A stretch of 64,000 nt of DNA, from NCBI GenBank assembly GCA_029582165.1, contig CM055887.1, positions 13,009,190 through 13,073,189 on the forward strand, in the 5' to 3' direction. Position numbers and translations under genes: made by a program. Origin of the DNA: Portulaca oleracea. Lineage: Eukaryota > Streptophyta > Magnoliopsida > Caryophyllales > Portulacaceae. The notes under the pieces were generated by a model. That model was given only the letters and a program-made list of their open reading frames with translations. It was not told the origin of the DNA and did no database searches. Shown here one piece after another: positions 42,998-52,826 of this stretch. The stretch's first letter is position 1, and every line of letters begins with the position of its first letter.

Positions 42998-44606
42998 TGA
43001 TACGCCGCAAGTGCGCGGGTGCTCGTGTAGCAAGTATCAAGGTCGATCCCACAGGGACTTTGCTAACTACGCACCAAACTAGCCTCCTAGGTGATTGCTA
43101 AATTAGTCGGGTTTTAGATTGAAAATAACTAATTCTAGTTCTAGTCACTAAAAAGGTAAAATAAATCAAATATTCACACAATTCACAAGATGAAATCAAT
43201 ATGAGAAAGACGTTCAGGGGATAAAACCTAAGTCACTTTATGAATCAAACAAGTGGATTGAACATGTATGTCACTAATTTGGTACATTTTAGGGTCAATA
43301 ATCACATAAATTCTTCCGTAGCGAGCTTTTGGCAATGAAACGGATTGCTTAGCAAAATTGATCTCTTGGACTCTTTATTGTGTCAATTTTATCTAAGTTA
43401 AAGATCAAATTATCCAATGACCCCTAATCACAAAGTCTTCTATCTCTAGTTCACTTCATAAACCAGTTTAATCCTAAGGGTTCCGATTATTGAATTTCTC
43501 TGTTCGGTACTTCATTCAACAATGTAATTCCATATTTTTGATGGCCAGTCAAAAACAATGACAAACATAATCAAAGGTTAAATAAAATGCATTCAAACTA
43601 GACTAACACTTGTTCAATCCAACAAAACTCAATCCATGAAAGCAACTAAATAGGTTTATCCACCTAAACTAATAAAACTACTCACTAATCATGTCTAAAC
43701 TACAAAAATACATAAATTCTACTCTAAAAGCATGGAAATATAAAGAGAATGAAGAAATAACCAAAGATATGCAGAAAACCCTTGAAAGAATTGGGAATTG
43801 TGGACTTTTGTTCCTCCAACACCAAATCGATCTTGAGAAATCTTCAATCTTCAATTCACTCTCAAACTCTTGATTATTGTGGGATTGTGGAAGATGGATG
43901 ATGGTAGAGATGGAGATGGATAGTAAGGAAGGAATGGATGGTGGTGAATGATGGTGGATGAAGATGGATGATGATGGATGATTCAGCCGAATCTACAATT
44001 ATATAGCCATTAAGAGAAGTTGAAACGGCCAAATCGTCATAAACAGGGCCAACACGGACCGTGTTGGTGGCAACACGGGTCGTGTTGATGGTTTCTGGGG
44101 AAATTGAGCTCTCTGGAGGCCAACACGGACCGTGTTAATGTCAACACGGGTCGTGTTGGATCTGGAGTTTTCTGGGTCGTCTTGTTTCGGCCATATCTCC
44201 TTCGTCCGACGTCCGATTGACTTGGTTCTTGACTTTTCGGAAAGCTCTAGGAGTCTACTTTTCATTGGCATAAGTGTCAAAGTCATAGCATACTTGTGGA
44301 AATGATGGTGACCAAAAGAGTGGACATATATCAGTTTTCGCACACTTTCTGCTATTTTACTCATAACTCCATCATATCAACTCGGAATTGACCTTATAAT
44401 ATATCATCGGAAATCTCTTTTAGTGATGAATCAAGTAATGGATGTGAGATTCAGAGTTCATATCACTAATCTGCACAATTTGAACAAAACACCCAAAATT
44501 CAGTTAACATAGCGAAATAAGATCATAAAAGATCAATTAAGCACATTAATCCCCAAATTTTACTATCAAAATGCTTCCAATATATAGTCACTATATGCCC
44601 TCATCA
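42998..44606 (-). repeat. Ath-2 5' LTR
   Basis: Nearly identical to 38196-39803. Near-palindromes at 44051-44065 and 44122-44136 lie about 45-135 bp upstream, on the minus strand, of TATATAA at 43999-44005. Confidence 0.92.
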
Positions 44607-44611
44607 ATTAT

Positions 44612-45400
44612 TTTATTTATTTGTCATCTCATAATCATGTAATCATACTCTCAAAACCATCTTTGTATAATAATTTGTAAATATGCACCATATTTTGCAT
44701 GTTTAGATTATAATGTTGTGAAATCTTTTAAACTTCCCCCGCTCTCTTTTATTTCAAATTCGATTTTAGTAGAGTATGTTTTTTTTTTAAATTGGCGAAT
44801 CCAAAATCTTGAATTCTCGGGTTCGTAACCTTACTCCCGGGCTCAGGATTAGGGTTTGTAGACTGGAGTTTATTTCTTCTTTTTTTTGGTTTGTTGATTT
44901 CCTTAAATCAACTGGCGACTCCTCTCCTTCTACCTTAACTTACCTAACGTACATGCTTATTGCGTCGAATTAATTAAAAATGGATTAATATCTCTCCAAT
45001 ACCCAAATTCATGGGTCAGCCCAAGGAAAATCGGAGTAGAAGTCGGCAAAGGCCATGTGGCCCTGACCGAGTTCTAGCCGCTTTTCCATGGGCCGAAGAC
45101 AAATGGGCCCAGGCATGGTCTTCCTTATGGCCGCATGGCCCTGACACCAGCCTAGTGGCCCACATGTCTTTTCCTGGCCCAAATCTGGAATGGTTTGCTA
45201 TTAATCTATTGTTAAAATAATTTGATGATGATTTGAAATATGTTGGTATGGATAAGGTCCCCAAGAGACCGAAAATATTTTATAAATAAAAGTATCCTTA
45301 TTTAAGGATTAAGTAACTTTTAGTCGGCTCCCAATCACAACTTAAGTAGAGCAACAAAAAAGAAGGCCTACAACCTTCTCATTTTTTCCGTGGTTCTACA
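44612..45400 (+). repeat. Tat-1 right LTR, second part
   Basis: It resumes directly after the ATTAT duplication with TTATTTATTTGTCATC and ends CCGTGGTTCTACA at the GGAAC target copy. Confidence 0.88.
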
Positions 45401-45405
45401 GGAAC

Positions 45406-45612
45406 AAGCAAAGGGATGAATAGAAGGCCCAATTCTCAAGAAAGGTTGAGGAAAGTAAACTTTTTAAGGCCTATTCAACAAACACTGAAGTATCACATGA
45501 AGGGTGGTTTGTTGACAATGGATTTTCTAATCATATGTTGGGTTCAAGGTTACTCTTTAGGGATCTGGATGAAACAAAGAAGAATAAAGTTCGACTTGGA
45601 GACAACAAGTCT
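45406..45612 (+). pseudogene. Copia-1 protease region
   Basis: The frames continue Copia-1 after Tat-1 and reach SHEGWFVDNGFSNHMLGS, the Copia protease core where D-S-G is D-N-G, then LLFRDLDETKKNKVRLGDN. A TAG at 45420 interrupts. It is broken by the next insertion. Confidence 0.82.
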
Positions 45613-46232
45613 ATGCATTCGCTCCGATCCGCAGTAAAAAAATTCGATTTAAGTCCGATGAAAAGAAATTTGAATATGAATCCAAATCCGAATCCGATTA
45701 AGAAAGTTCGACTCCGATTATAATTGGAGCGGATATGGAGGTGACAACCTCCGATCCGATTAAGTCCGATTAGAATAATAAATATATAAAAAAATCTAAA
45801 AAATTATTATATGACCAAATTTGAAAATTTAAGGGAGAATTTAAAGCTTTTTTTTTTGCAAGAAAGGGTGTATTGCTAGTGTTTTGACGGTTGACAGACT
45901 TTTTCTCACCTGTTGTAATGTTAAATGTTTTGTTACGTAAAAAAATATTTTAGTTTGTTGTTGGTGTTTCATTTTTTTACAAGTGATGAGTATGATATAT
46001 TAAATTGCAACAAAAATATTTTCAAAAAAATAGAAAAATAAAAAAATAAATAGCACAAATACTAATTGGACCTCCGACTATAATCCGAGGACCTCCACCT
46101 CTGATTATAATTGGAGATGGAGATGAACTCACCTTCGATTAATTATCGGATTTGGAGGTGGACCTCCTCCTCCGATTATTAATTGGAGTGAAGATTGAGG
46201 TACCCACCTCCGATTCGCCTCAGACTCGTTGT
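45613..46232. mobile_element. hAT-like non-autonomous element, boundaries approximate
   Basis: About 600 bp separates the protease codons LGDNK from VEGKSIIAIKIVQG, which are adjacent in Copia polyproteins. The insert is full of CTCCGATCCGATTA-like subterminal repeats in both orientations, and its right end GACTCGTTGTTATCCCTA gives TAGGGATAACAACG on the other strand, a hAT-type start. The left end is degenerate and no clear 8-bp duplication was found. Confidence 0.55.
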
Positions 46233-47676
46233 TATCCCTAAGTGGAAGGAAAAAGTATAATTGCCATAAAAATTGTCCAGGGTAATGTGAAACTTCTCAA
46301 TGATAGTCAATATATTCCTGGTTTGGCCCATAATTTATTAAGTGTTGGTCAGTTCTCAGTTGTTGCCTCTTGGGTACTCAACTTTTTTTGGTCATGATGA
46401 TGAATGTGCCATTAGTGTTATACAATCTAGACAAACTATAGTTAGAGTGCCAATAACTTAAAATCATATGTTTCCCCGACATATTTTAAATGTTGGAAGT
46501 GTTGCCTCAACTGTTAAAGGAAAGAATGATGATAATTTATGGCATTTGTAGTATGGGCATTTAAATATTAATGGGTTGAAGCTGTACAGTCGGAAAGAAA
46601 TGGTTGTTGGCTTGCCAAAAATTAGTCAAATTGACTTGTGTGAAAGGTGTATATATGACAAGCAGACTAGGAGATCGTTTCATATTGGAAAATTATGGGG
46701 GACCACAACTTGTTTTGAACTTATACATGCCAATCTGTGTAGGCCAATGAGGACCGAATCCCTTGTGGGAGCCAATTTTTTTCTTATGCTCACTGATGAT
46801 TATAGTCGGTTCAGTTGGGTTTACTTCTTCAAGTTCAAATCAGAAGCTTTTGAGAATTTCAAGAAATTTAAGATGTTGGTGGAGAATCAAAGTGGCAAGA
46901 AGATCAAATCTCTTCGGATTGCCAAAAGGGGTCAATTCTTATCTAACGAGCTTATTTCCTTTTGTGATCAGAATGGAGTTCGCAGGAAACTCACAACACC
47001 TTACACACTAGTGCAGAATGGTGTCACAGAGTAGAAAAATAGAACTGTGGTGGAAATGGCTAGAAGCCTTCTAGAAGTACAGGGTCTACCGCATTATTTT
47101 TGGGGAGAGGTTGTTTCAACGGTAGCTTATCTGTTGAATATTTCTCCAACTATGTCTTGAACAAAACACCTTTTGAAAGCTTGGAATGGTTGGAAGACTC
47201 GAGTAAGCCACTTGAAGGTCTTCAGGTATATAGCCTATGCTTTGGTCAGTTTACATTCTAAGCTTGATAAAAAATCTGAAAAATGCATTTTTATTTGCTA
47301 TAGCAATCAGTCCAAGGGATATTGTCTATATAATCTATGTAGTGGCGAAGTGATTATAAGCAAGAATATGGTATTCAATGAAGAAGCCAGTTGGCAGTGT
47401 GATACTAACAAGGACAAACCGATTGCACCAATGCATCTCAAAACAAATGTTGAGATAGAAGCAACCACCTCTAACTCAGGGCCCTCATCACCTTCGTCTT
47501 CTCTGCACAACAGTGATTCAAGCATAGAAAGCCCTTACTCAATGTCCTCTGGCTCCTCTAATGAAACACCAACAAGAAAATTCAAATCGTTTGTTGAGAT
47601 TTATGAAACTTGTGACTTTGCTTTACATGTTGCATACCCTATATGTTTTGAAGATGCTGCTGAAGAAGATAAATGA
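46233..47676 (+). pseudogene. Copia-1 protease end and integrase
   Basis: QYIPGLAHNLLSVGQF ends the protease. The pre-integrase zinc domain follows in broken form (CERCIYDKQTRRSF). The core shows HANLCRPM (the usual D replaced by N), LMLTDDYSRFSWVYFF, AKRGQFLS where SDRGGEF is usual (catalytic Asp lost), and TPYTLVQNGVTE with the Glu followed by TAG. FRYIAYALVSLHSKLDKKSE, then NQSKGYCLYNL complete the C-terminal part. The loss of two catalytic Asp residues makes the enzyme dead. Confidence 0.87.
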
Positions 47677-49176
47677 CAAAGAGCTATGGTGGAAGAGATG
47701 TAATCTATCGAGAAGAATTCAACTTGGGAGTTAGTTGATGCCTTGGAAGGAAAAAAATGTCGTAAGGCTCAAGTGGGTGTTCCGGACAAAATAAAATGCT
47801 AATGGGAGCATTCAAAAGCACAAAGCTCAGCTTGTGGCTAAGGGATACTCACAGCAACATGGTATGGATTTTGAGGAAACTTTCTCTCTTGTTGCTCGAC
47901 TTGAAACAATACGAGTTGTGCTTGCTATAGTCGCTCAACTGCATCTTCCAGTGTATCAATTTGATGTGATGTCAGCCTTCTTGAATAAGGAGCTTGAAGA
48001 AGAGGTTTAGGTTTCTCAACCTCAACGCTTTGTTGTGAAAGGTAATGAAGAAAAAGTTAACAAGTTGAGAAAGGCTCTATATGGCTTAAAATAAGCCCCA
48101 CGTCCTTGGTACAATAAGATTGATGTTCTTCCATGACAACGACCTCAAGAGAACTGACAATGAGCCTACTTTATACTTGAAGACACAAAGTAACAGAGAT
48201 TTCTTGGAAATATGCCTTTATGTGGATGATATAATTTACTTTGAATCTTCATAAGCCTTGATTAATGATTTCAAGTTTTGTATGGTGAATAAAATTTGAG
48301 ATGACGGATTTAGGCTTATTACAATATTTTTTTAGGACTTGAGGTGAATTAAGAAGACAACGAAGATTTTGTCTATTAAATAAGGTATGCAACAGACCTT
48401 GTGAAAAGGTTTAATATGATTAAATGCGAAGTGGCAGCTACACCAATGAATATAAATGAAAAGTTACAGCGCGAGGATGGAACTGAGAAAATATGAAAGC
48501 TATATAGAAGTTTAGTGGGAGGATTGAACTATATATATAACGCACACTAGGCCTGCCATCTCTTTCTCTGTCAGTGTTGTGTCTAGATTTCTTTCCACAG
48601 TCCTACAAAGCAACACTTTGGTGTAGCAAATAGAATCCTTGAATATGTGGCCAGAATTGTTAATTTTGAGATTTGGTCCTGTAACATTTCAAATTTCAAA
48701 TTGGTTAGCTTCATCGACAATGATTGGGCAGGGTATTTAAATGATCGAAAAAACACCTTTGCTAGTGTTTTTAGCTTTGGTTCTGAGCTGTAATTTGGAG
48801 TTATAAGAAATAAGAAACAATGGCCTTGTCATAATGTGAAGTTGAGTATATAACAACCACTACAGCAGCAAGATAAGCTTTATGGCTCCGAAAATTGCTT
48901 ATAGATTTCAACCTTGAACAAAAGGAAGCCACATAATTGTACTGTGATAGTAGGTTTGCAATTACGATGACAAAAAATTCAGCATTCCATGGAAGAACCA
49001 AGCATATTGATGTGCATCATCATTTCATTAGAAAGCTAATGGGGGAAGGAAGGATTTCAGTAAAATTATGAAGCACAAATGTGCAACTAGCTTATATATT
49101 TACGAAGTCTCTCCCTGAGTGAAACACGATTTTTCAGGTTGAAGTTGGGAGTGTGCGATTTTGATTCAAGGGGCAG
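47677..49176 (+). pseudogene. Copia-1 reverse transcriptase and RNase H, decayed
   Basis: Fragments in shifting frames: [19 protein letters not shown] near 47950-48005, KALYGLK-APRPWYNKID near 48075-48122, ICLYVDDIIYF (catalytic YVDD) near 48200-48240, and SLVGGLNYIY near 48510. RNase H has ALWLRKLLIDFN and TKHIDVHHHFIRKLM near 48880-49040. Several stops and shifts are present. A purine tract AAGGGGCAG precedes the right LTR. Confidence 0.83.
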
Positions 49177-49476
49177 TGTTGGTTATGATTCAAAATCAGT
49201 TGCATAATTGTAGGAGTCTAATGTTTTTCTGTTTCCTAAACATCAGGTATAACATTTATATTCTGTTAAGATTAGGAGGTCGTGGAATAAGATATTCTAA
49301 CAAGGGTATCAAGTCGTGGAGCATGTTCTATTTTTCTATTTTTTGATCTTTTAGTTGGGTATAAAAAGGGGTCTGTTGTACTCTTTCTTTGTGTGCCAAT
49401 TACAGAGCAATTAGAAAAGCAATTTCGAGTTTCAATTCTCTCACATTCTATATTATTTAATCTTATCTAGCCAACA
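49177..49476 (+). repeat. Copia-1 right LTR
   Basis: 300 bp with perfect TGTTGG...CCAACA ends and a TATA box TATAAAAAGG at 49360-49369. It contains none of the ACGGWCCGT motifs seen in other LTRs. Confidence 0.92.
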
Positions 49477-49481
49477 AAGAA

Positions 49482-49734
49482 GATATGGCTGAGAATATGA
49501 GATTGAACTCAATGATGGTGCTTAATATGATCAATAGACATAAGTCATGGAATACAAGCCACGCCTCAAAGTATTAGTAAATCTAAGGAATTAGCGACTT
49601 AAGAAGGTCACAATTACATCTGAATCACTCTCTCTTACAGAGAGGTCAACTAAGTAGCTAGCAAACTAGCAAACCTTTGTATTTCAAAAGATTTTAGTAG
49701 TTTTTTTCCTTTGTGGTAAGTAGATTGCAACGTT
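49482..49734. other. Flanking sequence right of Copia-1
   Basis: No coding or repeat structure recognised. Together with 4730-5389 it is the original insertion locus of Copia-1. Confidence 0.4.
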
Positions 49735-50390
49735 TGGATGGTGAACCTAGGAGCACAATGCTCCGGTGCAACTAGTTCCCCCCCTTTTTTTGGTACTACA
49801 ATGCTTATATATCAGTATGTGAATGCTCATAAACCTAAATTATAATGCCCATGAATCAGTATATGAATGTTCATAAACCAATAGAAGGATGTTCATAGCC
49901 AATAACGGTCTTGCTCATAACCCTATACAAGAATGCTTACAACCTTATGAACATAATGCTCATAACCCCTAATAGTTTTGCTCATAACATATCCCATATA
50001 ATGTTGATAAATTTTTAATGTGAATGCTCATAAATCTATATGAAAATGCTCACAAACTTTTACCATAAAGCCCTAACCTTAATGCTCATAAACTAGTATG
50101 CGATTGCTCATAAACCTAAAGTACAATACTTATAAACCAATATATGAATGCTCATAAATTAGTAGATGAATGTTCCTGACCTCCAACACAAAGGCTTATA
50201 AATCAGTATACGAATGCTCATAAACTAGTAGTTGAATATTTATAACCTCCAACACAGATGTTCATAAACTAGTAGATGAATGTTCATAAAGATATACCAC
50301 AATGTTCATAATTTTTTTAAATCAAAGTTGTGAATTGAATATACCTGTTGCACTTGCACTCGAGATTTTTTTTTTTTAAAAAAAAAGGTG
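49735..50390. repeat. Degenerate minisatellite-like array (GAATGCTCATAAACC units)
   Basis: From about 49800 to 50320 the phrase AATGCTCATAAAC(C/T) recurs some twenty times with irregular 20-40-bp spacing and variable linkers such as TAGTATATGAATG. The array is bracketed by AGCACAATGCTCCGGTGCAA (49750s) and TTGCACTTGCACTCGAG (50350s), then a T-run joined to an A-run (50368-50387). It may be the core of a non-autonomous transposon, but no ends were identified. Confidence 0.65.
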
Positions 50391-50405
50391 GCTCAAAAAT
50401 ATATA

Positions 50406-50817
50406 CTCCTTCTGTTTCTTTTAATTTTTCACTTTGGAGAAAAGTTGAGAAACCAGTGCAACTTAAAATTTTGAGTAGAAATAAATCAAAATGACAATAA
50501 TACCCTCAATTATAGTTAAGTTATTAGTTCCAAAGTCATTTATATTAGTAAGGGTAAAAATAGTAAAATTGTTATTAGAAATATAAATGAGACAAATAAT
50601 AAGAGACAAAAAAAATTAATTAAGTGGACAAATTAAAAAAACGGAGGTACAAAAAAGTAAATCAAAATGATAAAAGTACCGTCAATAATAACTATTAGTT
50701 ACAAAGTCTTTTATTAAGGGTAAAAGTAGCAAAATTGTTATTGAAAATATAAATGAGACAAATAATAAGGGACAAAAAAAGTTAATTAAGTGGACGAACT
50801 TAAAAAAATGGAGGGAG
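50406..50817. mobile_element. Mariner/Stowaway-type MITE, 412 bp
   Basis: Ends CTCCTTCTGTTTCTTTT and (reverse complement) CTCCCTCCATTTTTTTAAG are flanked by TA on both sides, the target of Tc1/mariner elements. Inside, about 165 bp is present twice in tandem (50478-50647 and 50653-50815; units contain AAATGAGACAAATAATAAG). Confidence 0.82.
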
Positions 50818-50821
50818 TATA

Positions 50822-51789
50822 TGATGGGTTAGGTCTTCTAGTCCTAACTAGGCCACATGAAAAGGTGGACCTGATCTAATCAGGACTACCCCGATTAAGG
50901 GCGGAAAATGAATCCAAACTATTAGGATTCACACCTAATATATTCTAAACTAACCCAAAAAGAAATAACAGAATGGAAAAGATAGCAGGGGCTTAGTTAT
51001 TACCTCGTTTATCTAAATTTAGTAGCCTCGACTGGCCTTGGACTCTTGAATGCACCGGTCTAAAAAAAGACTCCAACTAGAAGTTTCCAAAAAAGGAAAC
51101 CTCCACAAAAGGTCCATGTAACACCTTTTGGCATGACTGCTATACCGATTGACCCCAGTCCAATCGAGGTCAAAGAGTATGTTGACCGTATCAAGTATAT
51201 GGTCTGTCCTTCCTTAGAGAGGATTCTCGAGAATCACCTCGAGTATTCTAATCCTAAAAGCTTTCAAAAGAAAAGATTTCTTGACATTCCTTAAATCTCA
51301 AATGAAGAGCTAGCCTTTACAATGACCACGTGGATGGAAACACAATATTTTCCATCCCAAAGGATCCTCTTTTATAAGGGAGAGGGAGAAAGGAAGATGG
51401 CTCAACTTCTGATGTGGGACGCGCATCCTGCATATCACCACGGACCATGGTGAGCAGCAATTCAAAATTTGCTGCCAAGAGGACACCACGGACCGTGGTT
51501 GCCCACCAAACGGATCGTGGTGGCCCCTGCCACTCTCCGTGGTGCTTCCTCCTGACCCCCTAGGGGTACTGACGATCCCTCGGATCAATACCCTATCGAT
51601 ATGACCCTCTTTCTAATATACTCTTGCCTTGGGGTACTGGCTTGTGTGATCCTGTAAGACCAACTGGCATGATTGTGATCGAAATGTTCAATCACCGATT
51701 AATAGATCTTCTAGCAAAGACTTTAATTACCATGCCACATTGGCTTGAGTACTCGGATGTATCTGAACATTGTCGAGACATCCGCAGCA
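50822..51789 (-). repeat. Copia-4 3' LTR
   Basis: On the minus strand it starts TGCTGCGGATGTCTCGACAA, related to the Copia-3 LTR start, after the purine tract GTGGGACAAGTGGGAGAT, and ends CTAACCCATCA. It has ACCACGGACCGTGGT (51485-51499) and variants, 65-165 bp upstream on the minus strand of TATAAAAG (51368-51375). Confidence 0.82.
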
Positions 51790-52565
51790 ATCTCCCACTT
51801 GTCCCACAAGTGTTCAATGTACAAAAATGCCCTAATCTCTTGATGTCTCGGATTCGGATAAGGTAAGTCCTTGTCACACTTATTTAGCCCGAATGTTTCT
51901 CGAACTCCAAGTCAAACTGTCAAAACGGGAAATCAATTGTTGTTCCTCCCAAGCCCGGTCGGGCATTTTTCAAGTTTGAGCTCATCGAGTGTTCTGTGAG
52001 ACATATACCCCTCAAGGAGGGTGGACAATGCCATCTTGTTCAACTACAAATCATTGCAAAGACCAAAAGTGACGCATACACCGACTACATCACCTCCTGT
52101 TACGAGAAGTTTCGGTCACGCTCCAAAGTCACAATGAATCTTACATGAAGTGTAAAGAACTCAGGTTAAGGAATTAGCTTGCGCTAGTAGGAGTTTTTAT
52201 GATGTTCATAATAACTTAAAGACTCCCATTGTGGGTCAATATCAATAATTGTTCTCCAACTATTTTACCTATGTGATTGACTTCTGACATCCAATGACTC
52301 ATGATCATGAAGCTCGATCATCATTTCAATCCTACATGCTAATTACTTACAATCATCACATCCCCAACATGATGATCCAATTAGGAAGTCGGTCGACATT
52401 CGAGCAGGCTTAACTTTTCCAAATTCACCTAATGGGGTTTCACAAGAACAGACATCATCTGATCTTCCAACTTTTTAATGAGTTGACCTTTTGGACATTT
52501 TTTTCAATACTAAACCAAAATGGAAAACAAAACAAAGATGATTTTGATTTATGAATAAATATCGT
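51790..52565 (-). other. Copia-4 long 3' non-coding region
   Basis: It aligns by eye with 19600-20248 of Copia-3 (shared GAAACCCCATTA, TTAGCATGTAGGATTGA, GTGACTTTGGAGCG and AACAAGATGGCATTGTCC), although neither has an open frame. It ends in the purine tract at 51790-51807. Confidence 0.75.
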
Positions 52566-52826
52566 TTACAACCTGAGAATAGTATGGAGACATAAGAAGT
52601 ACAACGACGCATTCGAATACAACTTATTCACTGTCCAAGCATGAGAATTAAACTGTACGCATTCTCTAACGTGATTGATACTGATAGCCCATGTATGACC
52701 TTCATGCTTAGCTTGAGATATGAGTTTAGTGAGCGGATTAGTGGCGTTCGCATCCATGTGAACCTTGCATACCCTTACATCACCATCATCCACGAAGGTT
52801 CGTATGAGGTGATATTTGCGGCACAC
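52566..52826 (-). pseudogene. Copia-4 RNase H, C-terminal end
   Basis: The minus frame reads CRKYHLIRTFVDDGDVRVCK, then MDANATNPLTKLISQAKHEG: the end of a Copia RNase H where KYH-IRE--DRGDV and N-ADPLTK are conserved. It is separated from its upstream part by the solo LTR. The usual D of ADP is replaced by N. Confidence 0.85.

Larger units (their letters stand above)
38196..44606 (-). mobile_element. Ath-2: young non-autonomous Athila-like element (LARD-type)
   Basis: Two almost identical LTRs (38196-39803 and 42998-44606, 1608-1609 bp; roughly 20 differences seen) enclose 3.2 kb. Perfect ATTAT duplications lie at 38191-38195 and 44607-44611. The primer site and purine tract both read on the minus strand. 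The only ORF is gag-like; protease, integrase and polymerase are absent. With intact LTRs, primer site and purine tract it could be moved by an autonomous relative. It sits in the Tat-1 right LTR and is among the youngest insertions here. Confidence 0.93.
10192..45400 (+). mobile_element. Tat-1: Tat/Ogre-like Gypsy element, 35 kb with its nested inserts
   Basis: It starts TGTGGACACCAG and ends GTGGTTCTACA, flanked by perfect GGAAC duplications (10187-10191 and 45401-45405) in Copia-1. Its left LTR is 1326 bp after removing Copia-2. The primer site ATTGGCGACTCCACTGGGG follows the left LTR. Only a decayed gag remains. Protease-polymerase and the first ~390 bp of the right LTR are missing, apparently lost through recombination around Ath-1. 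Inserts: Copia-2, a hAT MITE, Ath-1 and Ath-2. Confidence 0.88.
5390..49476 (+). mobile_element. Copia-1: old Ty1/Copia element split over 44 kb
   Basis: Two similar LTRs (5390-5672 and 49177-49476, about 300 bp, TG...CA) flank everything between. Target duplications read AAAAA (5385-5389) and AAGAA (49477-49481), 4/5 matching. A tRNA-iMet-like primer site follows the left LTR and a purine tract AAGGGGCAG precedes the right one. The coding order gag, zinc knuckle, protease, integrase, reverse transcriptase, RNase H is recovered across insertions at 6027-9252, 9848-10139, 10192-45400 and about 45613-46232. LTR divergence, several frameshifts and many stops show an old, dead copy. It is the outermost host of the nest. 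Confidence 0.92.

Noticed and set aside
39197..44364. 121-residue minus frames in both Ath-2 LTRs as a conserved protein
   Set aside because: Their identity comes from LTR duplication; the frame spans the promoter motif region and has no protein signature.
49800..50330. CRISPR-like array
   Set aside because: Repeats are degenerate, spacing irregular and the DNA is plant nuclear; a minisatellite or transposon core fits better.
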